Of a stretch of DNA of 64,000 nt, positions 26,280 to 35,274 are shown piece by piece. This DNA is from Longitalea arenae. Its GTDB lineage: Bacteria > Bacteroidota > Bacteroidia > Chitinophagales > Chitinophagaceae. Position 1 is the first letter of the stretch; every line of letters starts with the position of its first letter. The position numbers and the translations under genes were made by a program. The notes under the pieces are model-generated. The model was not told where the DNA came from and did no database searches. It saw only the letters and a list, made by a program, of their open reading frames with translations. The stretch lies in assembly GCF_016924755.1 (NCBI RefSeq), contig NZ_JAFFJX010000004.1, positions 186,001 through 250,000 on the forward strand, read 5' to 3'.

Positions 26280-28013
26280 CTAATTATTGATCACTTTCTT
26301 TACCTGTGCCACCATCTCCGCTGCGTTTGTGGCCGACAACTTTTTTATGTCAAAATTTTTCAATGCCGCTTCCAGTTCCTGCAATTTGCCGGTCTGCTTA
26401 TTACGGGAATACTCTTTTCTCAGCATTTCTATTTTCTCAAAATCCTGGATGCCTTCAACGAGTTTTTCAAAACGGATCGAACTAAGCGGCCCGGGATAGA
26501 TCTGATAGGTGTCGCCAGCCGGCCACGAGGTAAAACGGCTGTCGGTGAGCGGATCTTTTGTCCAGCTATTAAACGCCCATCTCAAATAACCATCCATTTT
26601 GGTTGCTGCCGTATACCATCCTATCCAAACGTGCTCATCGGGAGGAGAAAAAGTAAAACCATTCGGATAAGGCTCCATACAACAGGTATACCATGTGCTG
26701 ATCTTTCCTTCCTTTTTACGCCTCGTCAATACATCCTCAGGGAATTGCCAGCGGGAAGCCACGCAGTAGTCATAAATATCCTTTTCAATTTCCGGATGGT
26801 AATCACCCGCCAATGCGATCCGCCAATCCTTACCGATCGATTTCAATAATGCAATAACAGATTGCATAGCGGCCATTGGTCTTTCATCCATGGCTATAGT
26901 GGTTTTTGCAAACCAGTTCCTGCTTTTTAAATGCGCCGTAAAATCGGTAAGCATCCGCGACCAAAATTCGTTATAGGCGGGGCTACCTATTGGCTGCGTG
27001 AACACGGTATCTTTTCCCAACGCCTCATCATAATACCTGAACTCGATCTTCCAGGGCACCATGCTATAGCAGTTGATCCGGCTACTGATACCACAACTCA
27101 TCACAAATGAAACGTATTTGTCGAACAGGCTATAATCATAGCTCCATTCACCGTTCTTCTTTTTGGTCCATTTGATCAGGCCCGGATAATCATCAAAGGT
27201 TTGATGTCCCCACGGCTCATTTATAATGCTGGCAGTAATTGCTTTCTGACCGGCGCCCGCGAGCATAGTATAATACTTTCTCATTAATGAAAAATGCGCA
27301 TCACTCCAAAGCGGCACCTGGTGCACCCTTGCGATTGCCACGGGATGTTGCCAAAGGTCCAGCTCGAACTGAAACTGATCAGGGGTTGGCAATTTTTTGT
27401 CAATTACATGCAGTGAAATATTCAACACATATTTTTTATCCGCCACCACGGTAACCGTACCTGCATATTCACCCGCTTTTGCATCTGCCGGCACTTTAAT
27501 GCTAAGCCATACCGGTTGCAGGGTGTTGCGCTGAAGTTTCAATGAAGGGAGATCGGTGTTGATGATATCTGCTGCCAGGGAAGAGTCTAATTCGGCGGAT
27601 TTGCGTTTACCGCATCCGGCCTTAAATTCATCGGTCATTACATACTGAACAAAACCGGTAACAATGTTATCTTTTTTGATCACATGGCCCTGCCTGTCTT
27701 TCAAATCGAGGGAAACTACCCTGATATTATCAATATCTTTTTCTGCCCAGATCAGCAGCTGCGTGTGCACCTTCTCTCCTTTCCATGCAGAAATGCGCCA
27801 GGCCGTTTCTTGTTTTATAGCCGGGGCTCCTTCTTTTTTAAAGCGCATACTGCTGCTTGCAAACCCTACAAAAACGGATGATGGAACTTGCTTTCCTGCT
27901 CGTGCATCCCGGGAAGCCATTACGGCGTTCTTTGATCGTATGACGAGACCGGCATCCTGTGCAAAAGAGAAAAAACCGGCTATGAAAGCTGCAATAGTAA
28001 GTATATACCGCAT
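26280..28013 (-). CDS. GH123-type glycoside hydrolase (beta-N-acetylgalactosaminidase family)
   Basis: I start at the ATG at 28013, which gives a signal peptide (MRYILTIAAFIAGFFSFAQ) and 577 residues; the longer open frame only adds an unlikely basic extension. An N-terminal beta-sandwich (about 25-205, including WLSIKVPADAKAGEYAGTV) precedes a TIM-barrel. The barrel has FELDLWQHP, SIINEPWGHQTFDDYPG, RINCYSMVPW, TIAMDERPM with an Asp376-Glu377 pair fitting the substrate-assisted mechanism of GH123, and the C-terminal WAFNSW and YPGP segments. The known GH123 activity is cleavage of terminal beta-GalNAc from glycosphingolipids. It is the first gene of the GH123-GH20 operon. Confidence 0.85.
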   Translation of the reverse strand: MRYILTIAAFIAGFFSFAQDAGLVIRSKNAVMASRDARAGKQVPSSVFVGFASSSMRFKKEGAPAIKQETAWRISAWKGEKVHTQLLIWAEKDIDNIRVVSLDLKDRQGHVIKKDNIVTGFVQYVMTDEFKAGCGKRKSAELDSSLAADIINTDLPSLKLQRNTLQPVWLSIKVPADAKAGEYAGTVTVVADKKYVLNISLHVIDKKLPTPDQFQFELDLWQHPVAIARVHQVPLWSDAHFSLMRKYYTMLAGAGQKAITASIINEPWGHQTFDDYPGLIKWTKKKNGEWSYDYSLFDKYVSFVMSCGISSRINCYSMVPWKIEFRYYDEALGKDTVFTQPIGSPAYNEFWSRMLTDFTAHLKSRNWFAKTTIAMDERPMAAMQSVIALLKSIGKDWRIALAGDYHPEIEKDIYDYCVASRWQFPEDVLTRRKKEGKISTWYTCCMEPYPNGFTFSPPDEHVWIGWYTAATKMDGYLRWAFNSWTKDPLTDSRFTSWPAGDTYQIYPGPLSSIRFEKLVEGIQDFEKIEMLRKEYSRNKQTGKLQELEAALKNFDIKKLSATNAAEMVAQVKKVINN

Positions 28014-28094
28014 CGTTAGGTGGCGCTTGGTTGATAGATAAATTTGAAGGAAATTATTACCGAATGCGCTTCTGTAAGCATCCGGTTCTTTGAA

Positions 28095-28122
28095 CAAATC
28101 TACTTGTTTTTTGAGATGGCAA
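28095..28122 (-). promoter_or_regulatory. Candidate promoter of the GH123-GH20 operon
   Basis: On the minus strand TAGATTTG (complement of 28095-28102) fits TAnnTTTG exactly. TTG (complement of 28120-28122) lies 17 bp upstream, slightly closer than the usual 19-21. The start codon follows after about 80 bp. Confidence 0.4.
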
Positions 28123-28284
28123 CCACTAAACTTGCGCAAACGGTTGCAGCAGGATAGTGCTATCATTTCTTACATCCGCTAATTATTGTTAGATTGTAGA
28201 TCATTGACAGCAACGATCAGGGCCTGCAGTGAACGCTAGGAAATCACATAGAATTAAAGAAAGCATTACAACAAAGATAACACT

Positions 28285-28734
28285 ATGGCAAAAAGTAAAT
28301 TACTGCAAATGCACAATGTCGGCATCGTGGTAGAATCCCTCGATAACGCCATCTCTTTTTTTGCTGAGCTTGGCCTGAAGCTTGAAGGGCGCGGCACTGT
28401 TGAAGGTGAATGGGCGGGCCGCGTAACCGGACTGGGTGATCAGTGCGTGGAGATCGCTATGATGGTTACCCCCGATGGCAACAGCCGGCTTGAACTGTCC
28501 CGGTTTATCACTCCACCGACAATTTCCGATCACAGGACTGCACCGGTGAATGCACTGGGTTATCTGCGTATCATGTTCACCGTTGAGAACATCGACGAAA
28601 TGGTATCCAGGCTCACCCAACATGGTGCTCAGCTCGTAGGTGAGGTGGTTCAGTACGAGAACGTGTACCGGCTCTGTTACATACGTGGTGTTGAAGGGCT
28701 GCTTATCGGACTGGCGGAAGAGCTTAAGAGTTAG
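28285..28734 (+). CDS. VOC-family (glyoxalase/dioxygenase-like) protein
   Basis: The 149-residue protein has two beta-alpha-beta-beta-beta modules typical of the vicinal oxygen chelate fold: MHNVGIVVESLDNAISFFAELGLKLEGRG, then RLELSRFITPP, LGYLRIMFTVENIDEMVSRLTQHGAQLVGEVV and RLCYIRGVEGLLIGLAEEL. The usual metal ligands (His in the first strand, Glu in the last) are present as His11 and the Glu of VEGLLIGLAEE, so a metal-dependent lyase or dioxygenase is plausible. The substrate is unknown. It is a single gene with no obvious partner. Confidence 0.85.
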   Translation: MAKSKLLQMHNVGIVVESLDNAISFFAELGLKLEGRGTVEGEWAGRVTGLGDQCVEIAMMVTPDGNSRLELSRFITPPTISDHRTAPVNALGYLRIMFTVENIDEMVSRLTQHGAQLVGEVVQYENVYRLCYIRGVEGLLIGLAEELKS

Positions 28735-28788
28735 TCAAAACAATTTATTCGACCTACACATAATTCAGCGACCTATAGATCAGCTTAC

Positions 28789-28821
28789 TTCGTGAAATAT
28801 ACTAACTCCACACTATATTTG
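28789..28821 (+). promoter_or_regulatory. Promoter of the FKBP lipoprotein gene
   Basis: A perfect -7 box TATATTTG (28814-28821) is preceded by TTCG (28789-28792) with a 21-bp spacer. The start codon is 20 bp downstream, leaving a very short leader. Confidence 0.6.
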
Positions 28822-28841
28822 TCCCTAAACTTAGAATATAC

Positions 28842-29303
28842 ATGCGTTTGATTACTCTTTTTTTTAGTATGATACTCGTCTTTGTGCTGACGGGCTGTAG
28901 CAATAAGGATAAAGAAGATCATAAATGTACCACAGTGGCAGAAGATGATGCGCAAATGCAAAATTATATTAGTGCAAATGGCATTACAGCTACCAAACAT
29001 GCCAGTGGGATGTATTACCAGATCATTGAGCCCGGCAGCGGTGCAACGCCCACGATCAATTCAACTGTGAAAGCAAATTATATCGGTAAATTCACCAACA
29101 ACACATCTTTCGATGGAGGCGTAGCGAGTTTTCCGTTGGGAGGCGTCATTAAGGGATGGCAAATTGGTATCCCGCTTATCAGGCAGGGAGGAAAGATAAA
29201 ATTGATCATTCCGCCTTACCTGGCTTACGGATGTAATGATTACAGGGGCATTCCCGGTAATTCCGTATTGGTATTTGATGTGGAATTACTGGAAGTGCAG
29301 TAA
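28842..29303 (+). CDS. FKBP-type peptidyl-prolyl cis-trans isomerase lipoprotein
   Basis: The 153-residue protein has lipobox FVLTGC, then a single FKBP domain (about 60-153). It shows GMYYQIIEPGSGATP, VKANYIGKFTNNTSFDGG, the active-site loop GGVIKGWQIGIPLIRQGGKIKLIIPPYLAYG and the closing IPGNSVLVFDVELLEV. Most drug-pocket residues (Tyr in NYIG, Trp in KGWQ, Tyr in LAYG) are kept, so it is probably active. Envelope-anchored FKBPs assist folding of periplasmic or outer-membrane proteins. It has its own promoter and no operon partners. Confidence 0.93.
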   Translation: MRLITLFFSMILVFVLTGCSNKDKEDHKCTTVAEDDAQMQNYISANGITATKHASGMYYQIIEPGSGATPTINSTVKANYIGKFTNNTSFDGGVASFPLGGVIKGWQIGIPLIRQGGKIKLIIPPYLAYGCNDYRGIPGNSVLVFDVELLEVQ

Positions 29304-29413
29304 GCCAGGTGGAAAGCGGAAATGCAACAGGAGCAAAAGTAGTGTCGGCTGCACAGCTAAAATCAGCAGAACTGTTGAATTGTCTACGTCAGTGCCTAAC
29401 GACATACTGCTTG

Positions 29414-29980
29414 TCAGCGGTTCATTATTCTTTCATTTACCGGTTCATAATAAAGAATGACGGCGCCACCGCCAAATGTTTTTGTCTTAATAAGTTTAAG
29501 GGTAATTTTTTCGCTGATGTTTTTAAATAAGGGTAAACCACTTCCTGCAATAACCGGGTGAATACAAAGTTGAAATTCGTCTATTAAATTAAGTTGGGTC
29601 AAAGCTACGATCAAGCTCGGACTGCATACAAAAACGTCTTTACCCGGTTGTTGTTTGAGTTCCAAAACTTCTTTCTCGAGGTCCTGACTTGCTAGTTTCG
29701 CACTTTTCCAATCTACATTTTTCAGTGTGCGGGAAAACACAATCTTTGGGGTATTGTCTATTGCGACTGCAAAATCGTCCATTGCTTTATCACCTGTCGG
29801 ATTTTCCAGTACGGTTCGCCAAAATTCCATAAGCTGGTAGGTTATCCTGCCAAATAAAGCGGTATCAGCACTTCTCAACATGTCAGCGTAATGCTGATGT
29901 ATTTCTTCATCAGGGACACCTGAGGTATGGTCACAAAAGCCGTCAAGCGTCATATTCATTGCTGCAATAACTTTTTTCAT
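29414..29980 (-). CDS. Dihydrofolate-reductase-like (RibD C-terminal domain) protein
   Basis: I start at the ATG at 29980 (MKKVIAAMNMTLDGF), which matches the usual N-terminus of this family; the longer frame adds 20 unsupported residues. The 188-residue Rossmann-like domain has AMNMTLDGFCDH, ALFGRITYQLMEFW, KIVFSRTLKNVDW, DVFVCSPSLIVALTQLNLIDEFQLCIHPVIAGSGLPLF. These are NADPH-dependent reductases related to the RibD/RibG reductase domain. The physiological substrate is generally unknown for the stand-alone members common in Bacteroidota. Confidence 0.88.
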   Translation of the reverse strand: MKKVIAAMNMTLDGFCDHTSGVPDEEIHQHYADMLRSADTALFGRITYQLMEFWRTVLENPTGDKAMDDFAVAIDNTPKIVFSRTLKNVDWKSAKLASQDLEKEVLELKQQPGKDVFVCSPSLIVALTQLNLIDEFQLCIHPVIAGSGLPLFKNISEKITLKLIKTKTFGGGAVILYYEPVNERIMNR

Positions 29981-30093
29981 ATTTTCCTTGTTGTCTGTTT
30001 CGTGGGTTGTATTAAGAATTTGACAATAATTATCGAACACCTTTTCAACTTAAACTGGGAAAGAAATACTGAAATGCAAGCTATTGATTAAAC

Positions 30094-30126
30094 AAAAAAA
30101 GGAAACAATCAGATGATCGTTTCCTT
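30094..30126 (-). terminator. Rho-independent terminator of tmRNA
   Basis: On the minus strand AAGGAAAC pairs with GTTTCCTT (plus 30119-30126 and 30099-30106, 12-nt loop) and is followed by seven T (complement of 30094-30100). It begins 3 nt after the mature tmRNA 3' end. Confidence 0.88.
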
Positions 30127-30129
30127 AAG

Positions 30130-30498
30130 TGGAGGTGACCGGATTCGAACCGGTGTCCAAACATATCCTTCAAAAGCTTTCTACATGTTTATTCCGGCAT
30201 TATTTGTCGGGAAGTAACAGGAACCGGACGAACCAATCACTTCCTTAGCTGAATAGTCTTTTGTAACCGGCACAGCCTACGGTTACAGCATTCTGTATTT
30301 GTTTTGAGTCGGCGGCGGGGCGTGGTAACAGAACGACCTGCCCGGCGGCCCTAATGACTACTTAATCACTGATTAGGCAGCCATGGCAAATTGAGTATTG
30401 CCATTTAATGTTTGAATATTCAGATTTACGTGCTAATTATCCAACGCACGACATGCTTACACCTTCAAAGATCTACGCTGTCAAAACCATACACCCCC
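30130..30498 (-). ncRNA. ssrA: Transfer-messenger RNA (tmRNA)
   Basis: This is a one-piece tmRNA of 369 nt. The 5' end GGGGGTG (complement of 30492-30498) pairs with CACCTCC near the 3' end, and the next bases, GGTTTTGACAGCG, are the conserved D-loop-like region. The 3' tRNA-like part has T-arm ACCGG-TTCGAAT-CCGGT. CCA is not encoded. The tag frame, read on the minus strand around 30373-30402, is GGC AAT ACT CAA TTT GCC ATG GCT GCC TAA, i.e. GNTQFAMAA. The Gly resume codon is inferred from other Bacteroidota tags. tmRNA rescues stalled ribosomes with SmpB and adds this degradation tag. A promoter lies about 120 bp upstream, so the 5' end must be made by RNase P. Confidence 0.93.
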
Positions 30499-30504
30499 GA
30501 TTGG

Positions 30505-30539
30505 GTTTGTGGTTTGTTGTCTGTGGTTTGTGGTTATTT
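30505..30539 (-). repeat. Period-7 array (GTTTGTG family) in the tmRNA leader
   Basis: Five heptamers in register on the plus strand: GTTTGTG, GTTTGTT, GTCTGTG, GTTTGTG and a degenerate last unit. The array sits between the predicted tmRNA promoter and the mature 5' end, only 6 bp from the latter, so it would be transcribed as its complement and removed by RNase P. Confidence 0.75.
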
Positions 30540-30618
30540 CCTTACTGCGGTAACCGGATCACATTCGTCAGCCGCACCGTTCGGCAATACCTAAAGCACA
30601 AAAGCAAACAACAACGTG

Positions 30619-30650
30619 CAAAATTAATGCAATTTTCGAGCTTCTGCCAA
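30619..30650 (-). promoter_or_regulatory. Promoter of tmRNA
   Basis: On the minus strand TTGG (complement of 30647-30650), a 20-bp spacer and TAATTTTG (complement of 30619-30626, exact TAnnTTTG) give a very good Bacteroidota promoter. Transcription would begin near 30612, about 114 nt before the mature tmRNA 5' end. Confidence 0.7.
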
Positions 30651-30831
30651 TATTACACCACTTACTATTAAATTTTCATTTTCAATAACATATCGTCACC
30701 GCTGCTGACAAGAGCCTTTTAGCGCTATTCATTGCGCAGCCGGGCAGAAGCCGAAATTGAACGCGGCCGCAGCCATGGTAGCTCCAGCTATGCCCAATAT
30801 AGGCGCATCTCCTAAATATGGTATTTGAAAT

Positions 30832-30862
30832 AAAAAATGCCCCCGGTTTGGGCGGAGGCATT
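30832..30862 (-). terminator. Rho-independent terminator of rseP
   Basis: On the minus strand AATGCCTCC pairs with GGGGGCATT (one G-T pair) around a 9-nt loop and is followed by six T. It lies 23 bp after the RseP stop codon. Confidence 0.85.
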
Positions 30863-30885
30863 CTTTGAAGATGTATATCCAAACG

Positions 30886-32250
30886 CTAGTTCTTGAATAA
30901 ATATCGCCAGAAATCGAGTCCCAGTGCATAGGCCATAACGCCCAGCAAAAGGATCATACCTGCCATCTGCGCATACTCCATGAATTTATCACTTGGTTTA
31001 CGGCCGGTGATCATTTCATAAAGGGTGAACAGTACGTGTCCGCCATCGAGGGCCGGTATGGGCAGAATATTCATAAACGCCAGTACAATGCTTAGCAGGG
31101 CCGTCATTCTCCAGAAACGTTCCCAATCCCATTTGGCGTCAAACATATTTCCGATGGTCAAAAAGCTGCCGAGCGATTCGCTGGCCTTCACTTCCTTGCT
31201 GGTGAATAACAGTTTAAAGTTCTGCACATTCATGACCAGGGTTTCCCATCCTTTTACAACACCAGCCGGTAAAGATTCAAAAAAGCTGTATTTCTTCACT
31301 TCAAATTTCAGGAACTTATCGGGCGAACGTGGATAGAAGCCAATGCTGGCATCTGCCGTTAAACGCACTTTTACTTCAGCCGTATCGGTTTGATTCCGCA
31401 ATACGGTTAAGGTCACTTCTTTATCCTTATAATTCTTTTTGATATCACTCAGCTCATAAAACGAACTGATGGGCGTGCCGTTGAAGGCAATGATCTGGTC
31501 GTCTTTCTGCAAAGCGCCCAAAGTGAATTTGGCGGTGCTTTTATTGATACTGTCAACTACGGCCGGGAACCGGGGATAAGCAAGCGGATCGCCTTTCCGT
31601 TTTAACAACTGGCTGATGGTGCCTTCCGGTACCGCTACATCCATCTGTTGTCCGTCCCTTACCACCTGAATGGTCTTGGCTTCATTCAGAATTATATTAG
31701 TGCTGATCTGCGAAAAATTCACCACCTCTTTTCCATTTATGGCCGTGATCTTATCGCCGTCCTTCAAACCAATGCTTTTACCCAGGCTGTCGACATATAC
31801 ACCATATACTGCATTTTTAGCAGGCAGGTATTCTTCGCCCCATACCCATAAGATCATGGCGAATAAAAAGAAGCCGAGTATAAGGTTGACCGTAACACCG
31901 CCGATCATGATGATCAGGCGCTGCCAGGGCTTCTTAGCACGAAATTCCCAGGGTTGCGGGGGCAGCTTCATCTGCTCTTTGTCCATACTTTCGTCGATCA
32001 TGCCCGAGATCTTAACATATCCGCCCAGGGGTAACCAGCCGATACCATAAACGGTATCACCGATCTTCTTTTTTACCAGGGAGAACCAGGGATCGAAGAA
32101 CAAATAAAATTTTTCTACCCTGCATTTAAACCATTTGGCGGGCAGAAAATGGCCCATTTCATGTAATATGACGAGGATAGATAAGCACAATATTAATTGC
32201 CCTGCTTTGATACCTACTACTGCCCAGTCTATTGCTAACAATGTGATCAT
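30886..32250 (-). CDS. rseP: RIP metalloprotease RseP (site-2 protease)
   Basis: This is an inner-membrane zinc protease of 454 residues that cleaves substrates within the membrane, typically anti-sigma factors and signal-peptide remnants. The active site is HEMGH (His30, Glu31, His34) in the first helix and LDGGH near residue 400 in the third. Two PDZ-like regions lie in the periplasmic part, one around KDGDKITAINGKEV and one around KDDQIIAFNGTPI. The helix VNLILGFFLFAMILWVWG follows the conserved VNLILG motif. The gene is downstream of dxr on the same strand (108-bp gap), a common arrangement, and ends at its own terminator. Confidence 0.94.
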   Translation of the reverse strand: MITLLAIDWAVVGIKAGQLILCLSILVILHEMGHFLPAKWFKCRVEKFYLFFDPWFSLVKKKIGDTVYGIGWLPLGGYVKISGMIDESMDKEQMKLPPQPWEFRAKKPWQRLIIMIGGVTVNLILGFFLFAMILWVWGEEYLPAKNAVYGVYVDSLGKSIGLKDGDKITAINGKEVVNFSQISTNIILNEAKTIQVVRDGQQMDVAVPEGTISQLLKRKGDPLAYPRFPAVVDSINKSTAKFTLGALQKDDQIIAFNGTPISSFYELSDIKKNYKDKEVTLTVLRNQTDTAEVKVRLTADASIGFYPRSPDKFLKFEVKKYSFFESLPAGVVKGWETLVMNVQNFKLLFTSKEVKASESLGSFLTIGNMFDAKWDWERFWRMTALLSIVLAFMNILPIPALDGGHVLFTLYEMITGRKPSDKFMEYAQMAGMILLLGVMAYALGLDFWRYLFKN

Positions 32251-32358
32251 ATATGCGCTAAATAAGCGGTGTGTTTATTATAAAATAGACCCAAAATATC
32301 GAATAATCCTGCAATTCAGCCAACCGCTCACAAAAATTAACGGAAAAAAGGCCCTTCC

Positions 32359-33528
32359 TTATAGCTTTATCAGTGAGGCAGCAAAATTACGGGCCTCCCC
32401 ATCGCTGTCAAAATATTCTTCCAGCGTGGGTTTTTCAATCACCGGCACGTGCTGCAAGGTGCGTTCTATGAGGTCGGTCATATCTAAAAAGCCAATACGA
32501 TTCCGTAAAAAAGCAAATACGGCTATTTCATTGGCGGCATTCAGCACACAGGGCTGGTTTCCACCCCTGAAAAGAGCTTCGGTGGCCAGTATCAGGTTCC
32601 GGAATGTTTTGGTATCGGGCTCCTCAAACGTGAGCTGACTGGGGTTCTTGAAATTATACCGGGGGAATTGGTTGGGAATTCGGTGCGGAAAGGCCAGCGC
32701 ATACTGAATGGGCAGCTTCATATCAGGCAGTCCCATCTGTGCTTTTATGCTGCCGTCTTCAAACTGTACAAGGCTATGTATAATACTTTGGGGATGAACC
32801 AGTACCTGTACCTGCTCGGGACCCAGGTCGAACAACCAGCGGGCTTCGATCATTTCAAGCCCCTTGTTCATGAGGGTTGCCGAGTCGATGGTGATCTTGG
32901 CGCCCATTTGCCAGTTGGGATGCTGCAGCGCATGGTCGCGTTTTACATTCACCAGGTAATTGGGCTTCTTGCCCAGGAATGGTCCGCCACTCGCCGTCAA
33001 AATAACTTTTTCGATCTTGTTGCGGGTTTCGCCTACCAGGCACTGGAATATGGCGGAATGCTCTGAATCTACCGGGATCACCGGCACCCTTTTTTCAATA
33101 GCCTTCTGCATCACGATATCACCAGCCACTACCAGTGTTTCCTTATTGGCCAGGGCAATGGCTTTTCCTGCATCCAGCGCGCATAGTGTAGGGCGTAAGC
33201 CGGCAAAACCTACTATGGCTGCCAGCATCATATCATAACAATCCATGCCAGCCACATCTTCCAATGCCTGCTCGCCGGCAAATACTTTTATATCGGTGTG
33301 TGAAAGGGCTTCTTTTACAGTGAGGTATTTCTTTTCATCGCCAATAACCACAATATTGGGATTGAATTGAAGGGCCTGCTTTATCAACAGCTCGTCGTTG
33401 CCGAAAGCGGTTAAGATCTCCGCAGTGAATTTGTCGGGATTTGCGGCTATCACTTCCAACGCCTGACAGCCAATTGAGCCTGTTGATCCAAATATTGCAA
33501 TGCGTCTCTGTGGAAAACTGTTCGACAT
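32359..33528 (-). CDS. dxr: 1-deoxy-D-xylulose-5-phosphate reductoisomerase
   Basis: This enzyme makes 2-C-methyl-D-erythritol 4-phosphate, the first committed step of the MEP isoprenoid pathway, using NADPH and a divalent metal. The NADPH-binding motif GSTGSIGCQALEV is near the N-terminus. LANKETLVVAGDIV, VDSEHSAIFQCL, ILTASGGPFLGKK, HPNWQMGAKITIDSATLMNKGLE and HPQSIIHSLVQFEDGS are all intact. The 389-residue length is normal. It precedes rseP on the same strand. Confidence 0.96.
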   Translation of the reverse strand: MSNSFPQRRIAIFGSTGSIGCQALEVIAANPDKFTAEILTAFGNDELLIKQALQFNPNIVVIGDEKKYLTVKEALSHTDIKVFAGEQALEDVAGMDCYDMMLAAIVGFAGLRPTLCALDAGKAIALANKETLVVAGDIVMQKAIEKRVPVIPVDSEHSAIFQCLVGETRNKIEKVILTASGGPFLGKKPNYLVNVKRDHALQHPNWQMGAKITIDSATLMNKGLEMIEARWLFDLGPEQVQVLVHPQSIIHSLVQFEDGSIKAQMGLPDMKLPIQYALAFPHRIPNQFPRYNFKNPSQLTFEEPDTKTFRNLILATEALFRGGNQPCVLNAANEIAVFAFLRNRIGFLDMTDLIERTLQHVPVIEKPTLEEYFDSDGEARNFAASLIKL

Positions 33529-33584
33529 GTTCCGGTTTCAATAATTTGTTTAGTAAGCTTAATCAGACAGCCTTAACGTTAAAA

Positions 33585-35078
33585 CTACTCTACATATTTT
33601 TCCAGTGCCGATGCAATGTTACGATCATTGCTGAGCCGGGGCACTTTATTCTGACCGCCTAATTTACCAATGGATTTCATGTAATCTATGAACCCATGTT
33701 TTTTAACCGGGCGAATATGCAATGGTAACAATATATTGCCAGTGATGAGATCGTTGTAGTAAATGTTCTTTTTGCGCAGATTCACATCCACCTTCTCGGC
33801 AAAACGTTCGAGGTTCTCAGGTTTGTTCTCAAATTCGATGAACCACTCGTGGTAAGATTTTCCTTTGCCCTGCTGAATCATGGGCGCCACAGTAAATTCA
33901 GTGATATGCACGCCTTCTTCTTCTGCGGCTTTTATAAGGCTTTGTTCTACTTCTTCACCAATAACATGCTCGCCAAATGCCGAAATAAAATGTTTGATAC
34001 GACCGGTCACTACCAGCCGGTACGGATTTGTGGAAACAAATTTAACGGTATCACCGATATTATATCCCCATAAACCTGCATTGCTGTTTATGATCAGGGC
34101 ATAGTTCTCGCCCACTTTCACATCTTTCAGCGATAAACGGGTAGGGTTGGCATTGAATATTTCGCCAGCGGGAACAAACTCAAAAAATATACCGCTGTTT
34201 GTGTTGAGTAATAATCCTTCCGCTTCCTGGGAATCCTGGAAAGCCATAAATCCTTCCGATGCGGGAAAGGTCTCAATAGCGGCTATGCGTGCGCCGATGC
34301 TATCGAACAATTTCGTTCTGTAGGGTTCAAAGTTCACGCCGCCATGCACCAGTACCGAGAAATTGGGGAATAATTCCTTGATCTTTTTACCGGTCTTTTC
34401 CATCAGCCTGTCAAAGTACATTTGAGCCCATGGCGGAATGCCGCTTATAAGGGTCATATCCTGGTTAATGGTCTCTGCCACTATTTTATCGAGCTTGGTT
34501 TCCCAATCATCGATACAGTTGGTCTCATAAGAGGGCAACTGATTTTTGCGCAGGTAACTGGGCACATGATGGTTCACGATACCGCTTAAGCGGCCGGTAG
34601 GTATTCCACCAATGCGTTCCAGTTCGGGCGAACCGGATAAGAATATCATTTTACCATCGGTAAACGTGGTATTACCTGATTCGGCAATATAACAGAGCAG
34701 GGCATTACGCGCCGTGTTGATATGGTTGTCGATCGATTCTTTACTGATGGGAATATACTTTACACCACTGGTGGTGCCGGAGGTTTTAGCCAGGTAAATA
34801 GGCAGCCCTTTCCAGAGCACATTGTGCTTGCCTTCCTTGATCTTTTCAATATAGGGCTTGAACTGTTCGTAGTCACGGATGGGCACCGCCTGTACATACT
34901 CTTCGTGCACATTTATTTCCGGTAAACGGTGATCTTTACCAAATTCAGTTGCCTTACCTGTTTTAAGCAGTTCCTTCAGGATGTTTTCCTGGTCTGCTAC
35001 AGCGGTGGCCATGCCCTTTCTGATACCTTTATATATATAATGGGCAAATGGTTTTGCCAGAAACGATTTTATTTTCAT
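33585..35078 (-). CDS. GH3-family (auxin-responsive-type) acyl-adenylating protein
   Basis: The 497-residue protein belongs to the GH3 superfamily of ANL adenylating enzymes, which in plants conjugate amino acids to jasmonate or auxin. Bacterial substrates are largely unknown. Recognisable motifs are the ATP loop AKTSGTTSGVKYIPIS, GGVNFEPYRTKLFDS, ETFPASEGFMAFQ (the Y/F-G-x-S/T-E type loop) and the hinge VVTGRIKHFISAFGEHVIGEEVEQSL. The end matches the family terminus (LPRLSND-like: KVPRLSNDRNIASAL). It lies 56 bp downstream of dxr in the gene order but upstream in transcription, so a dxr co-transcript is possible. Confidence 0.9.
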   Translation of the reverse strand: MKIKSFLAKPFAHYIYKGIRKGMATAVADQENILKELLKTGKATEFGKDHRLPEINVHEEYVQAVPIRDYEQFKPYIEKIKEGKHNVLWKGLPIYLAKTSGTTSGVKYIPISKESIDNHINTARNALLCYIAESGNTTFTDGKMIFLSGSPELERIGGIPTGRLSGIVNHHVPSYLRKNQLPSYETNCIDDWETKLDKIVAETINQDMTLISGIPPWAQMYFDRLMEKTGKKIKELFPNFSVLVHGGVNFEPYRTKLFDSIGARIAAIETFPASEGFMAFQDSQEAEGLLLNTNSGIFFEFVPAGEIFNANPTRLSLKDVKVGENYALIINSNAGLWGYNIGDTVKFVSTNPYRLVVTGRIKHFISAFGEHVIGEEVEQSLIKAAEEEGVHITEFTVAPMIQQGKGKSYHEWFIEFENKPENLERFAEKVDVNLRKKNIYYNDLITGNILLPLHIRPVKKHGFIDYMKSIGKLGGQNKVPRLSNDRNIASALEKYVE

Positions 35079-35274
35079 TGAATCCCGTATTCCATCGTTA
35101 GGAGAAACAAACCTACGTCAATTAGTGAAATGCGCAAAGATTGATTTATTGCAAATCGTTCAAAGCTATAATTAACTCGCTCAATGTCTGAATGTTCACT
35201 GAAGCCCGTTTGTTACCCTTACCGGTTTGCCGGATGCCCGATTTCGCGGCCCCCGGTTGTTGAGGTAATTGCTA

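Noticed and set aside
28014-28166. N-terminal extension of the GH123 protein by 51 residues
   Set aside because: It would place a basic, Cys-containing stretch before a perfect signal peptide, and it overlaps the candidate promoter.
30729-30929. Minus-strand frame ending in an Ala/Gly-rich hydrophobic peptide
   Set aside because: The only upstream ATG lies inside rseP and the frame crosses the rseP terminator; no leader motif or conservation signal.
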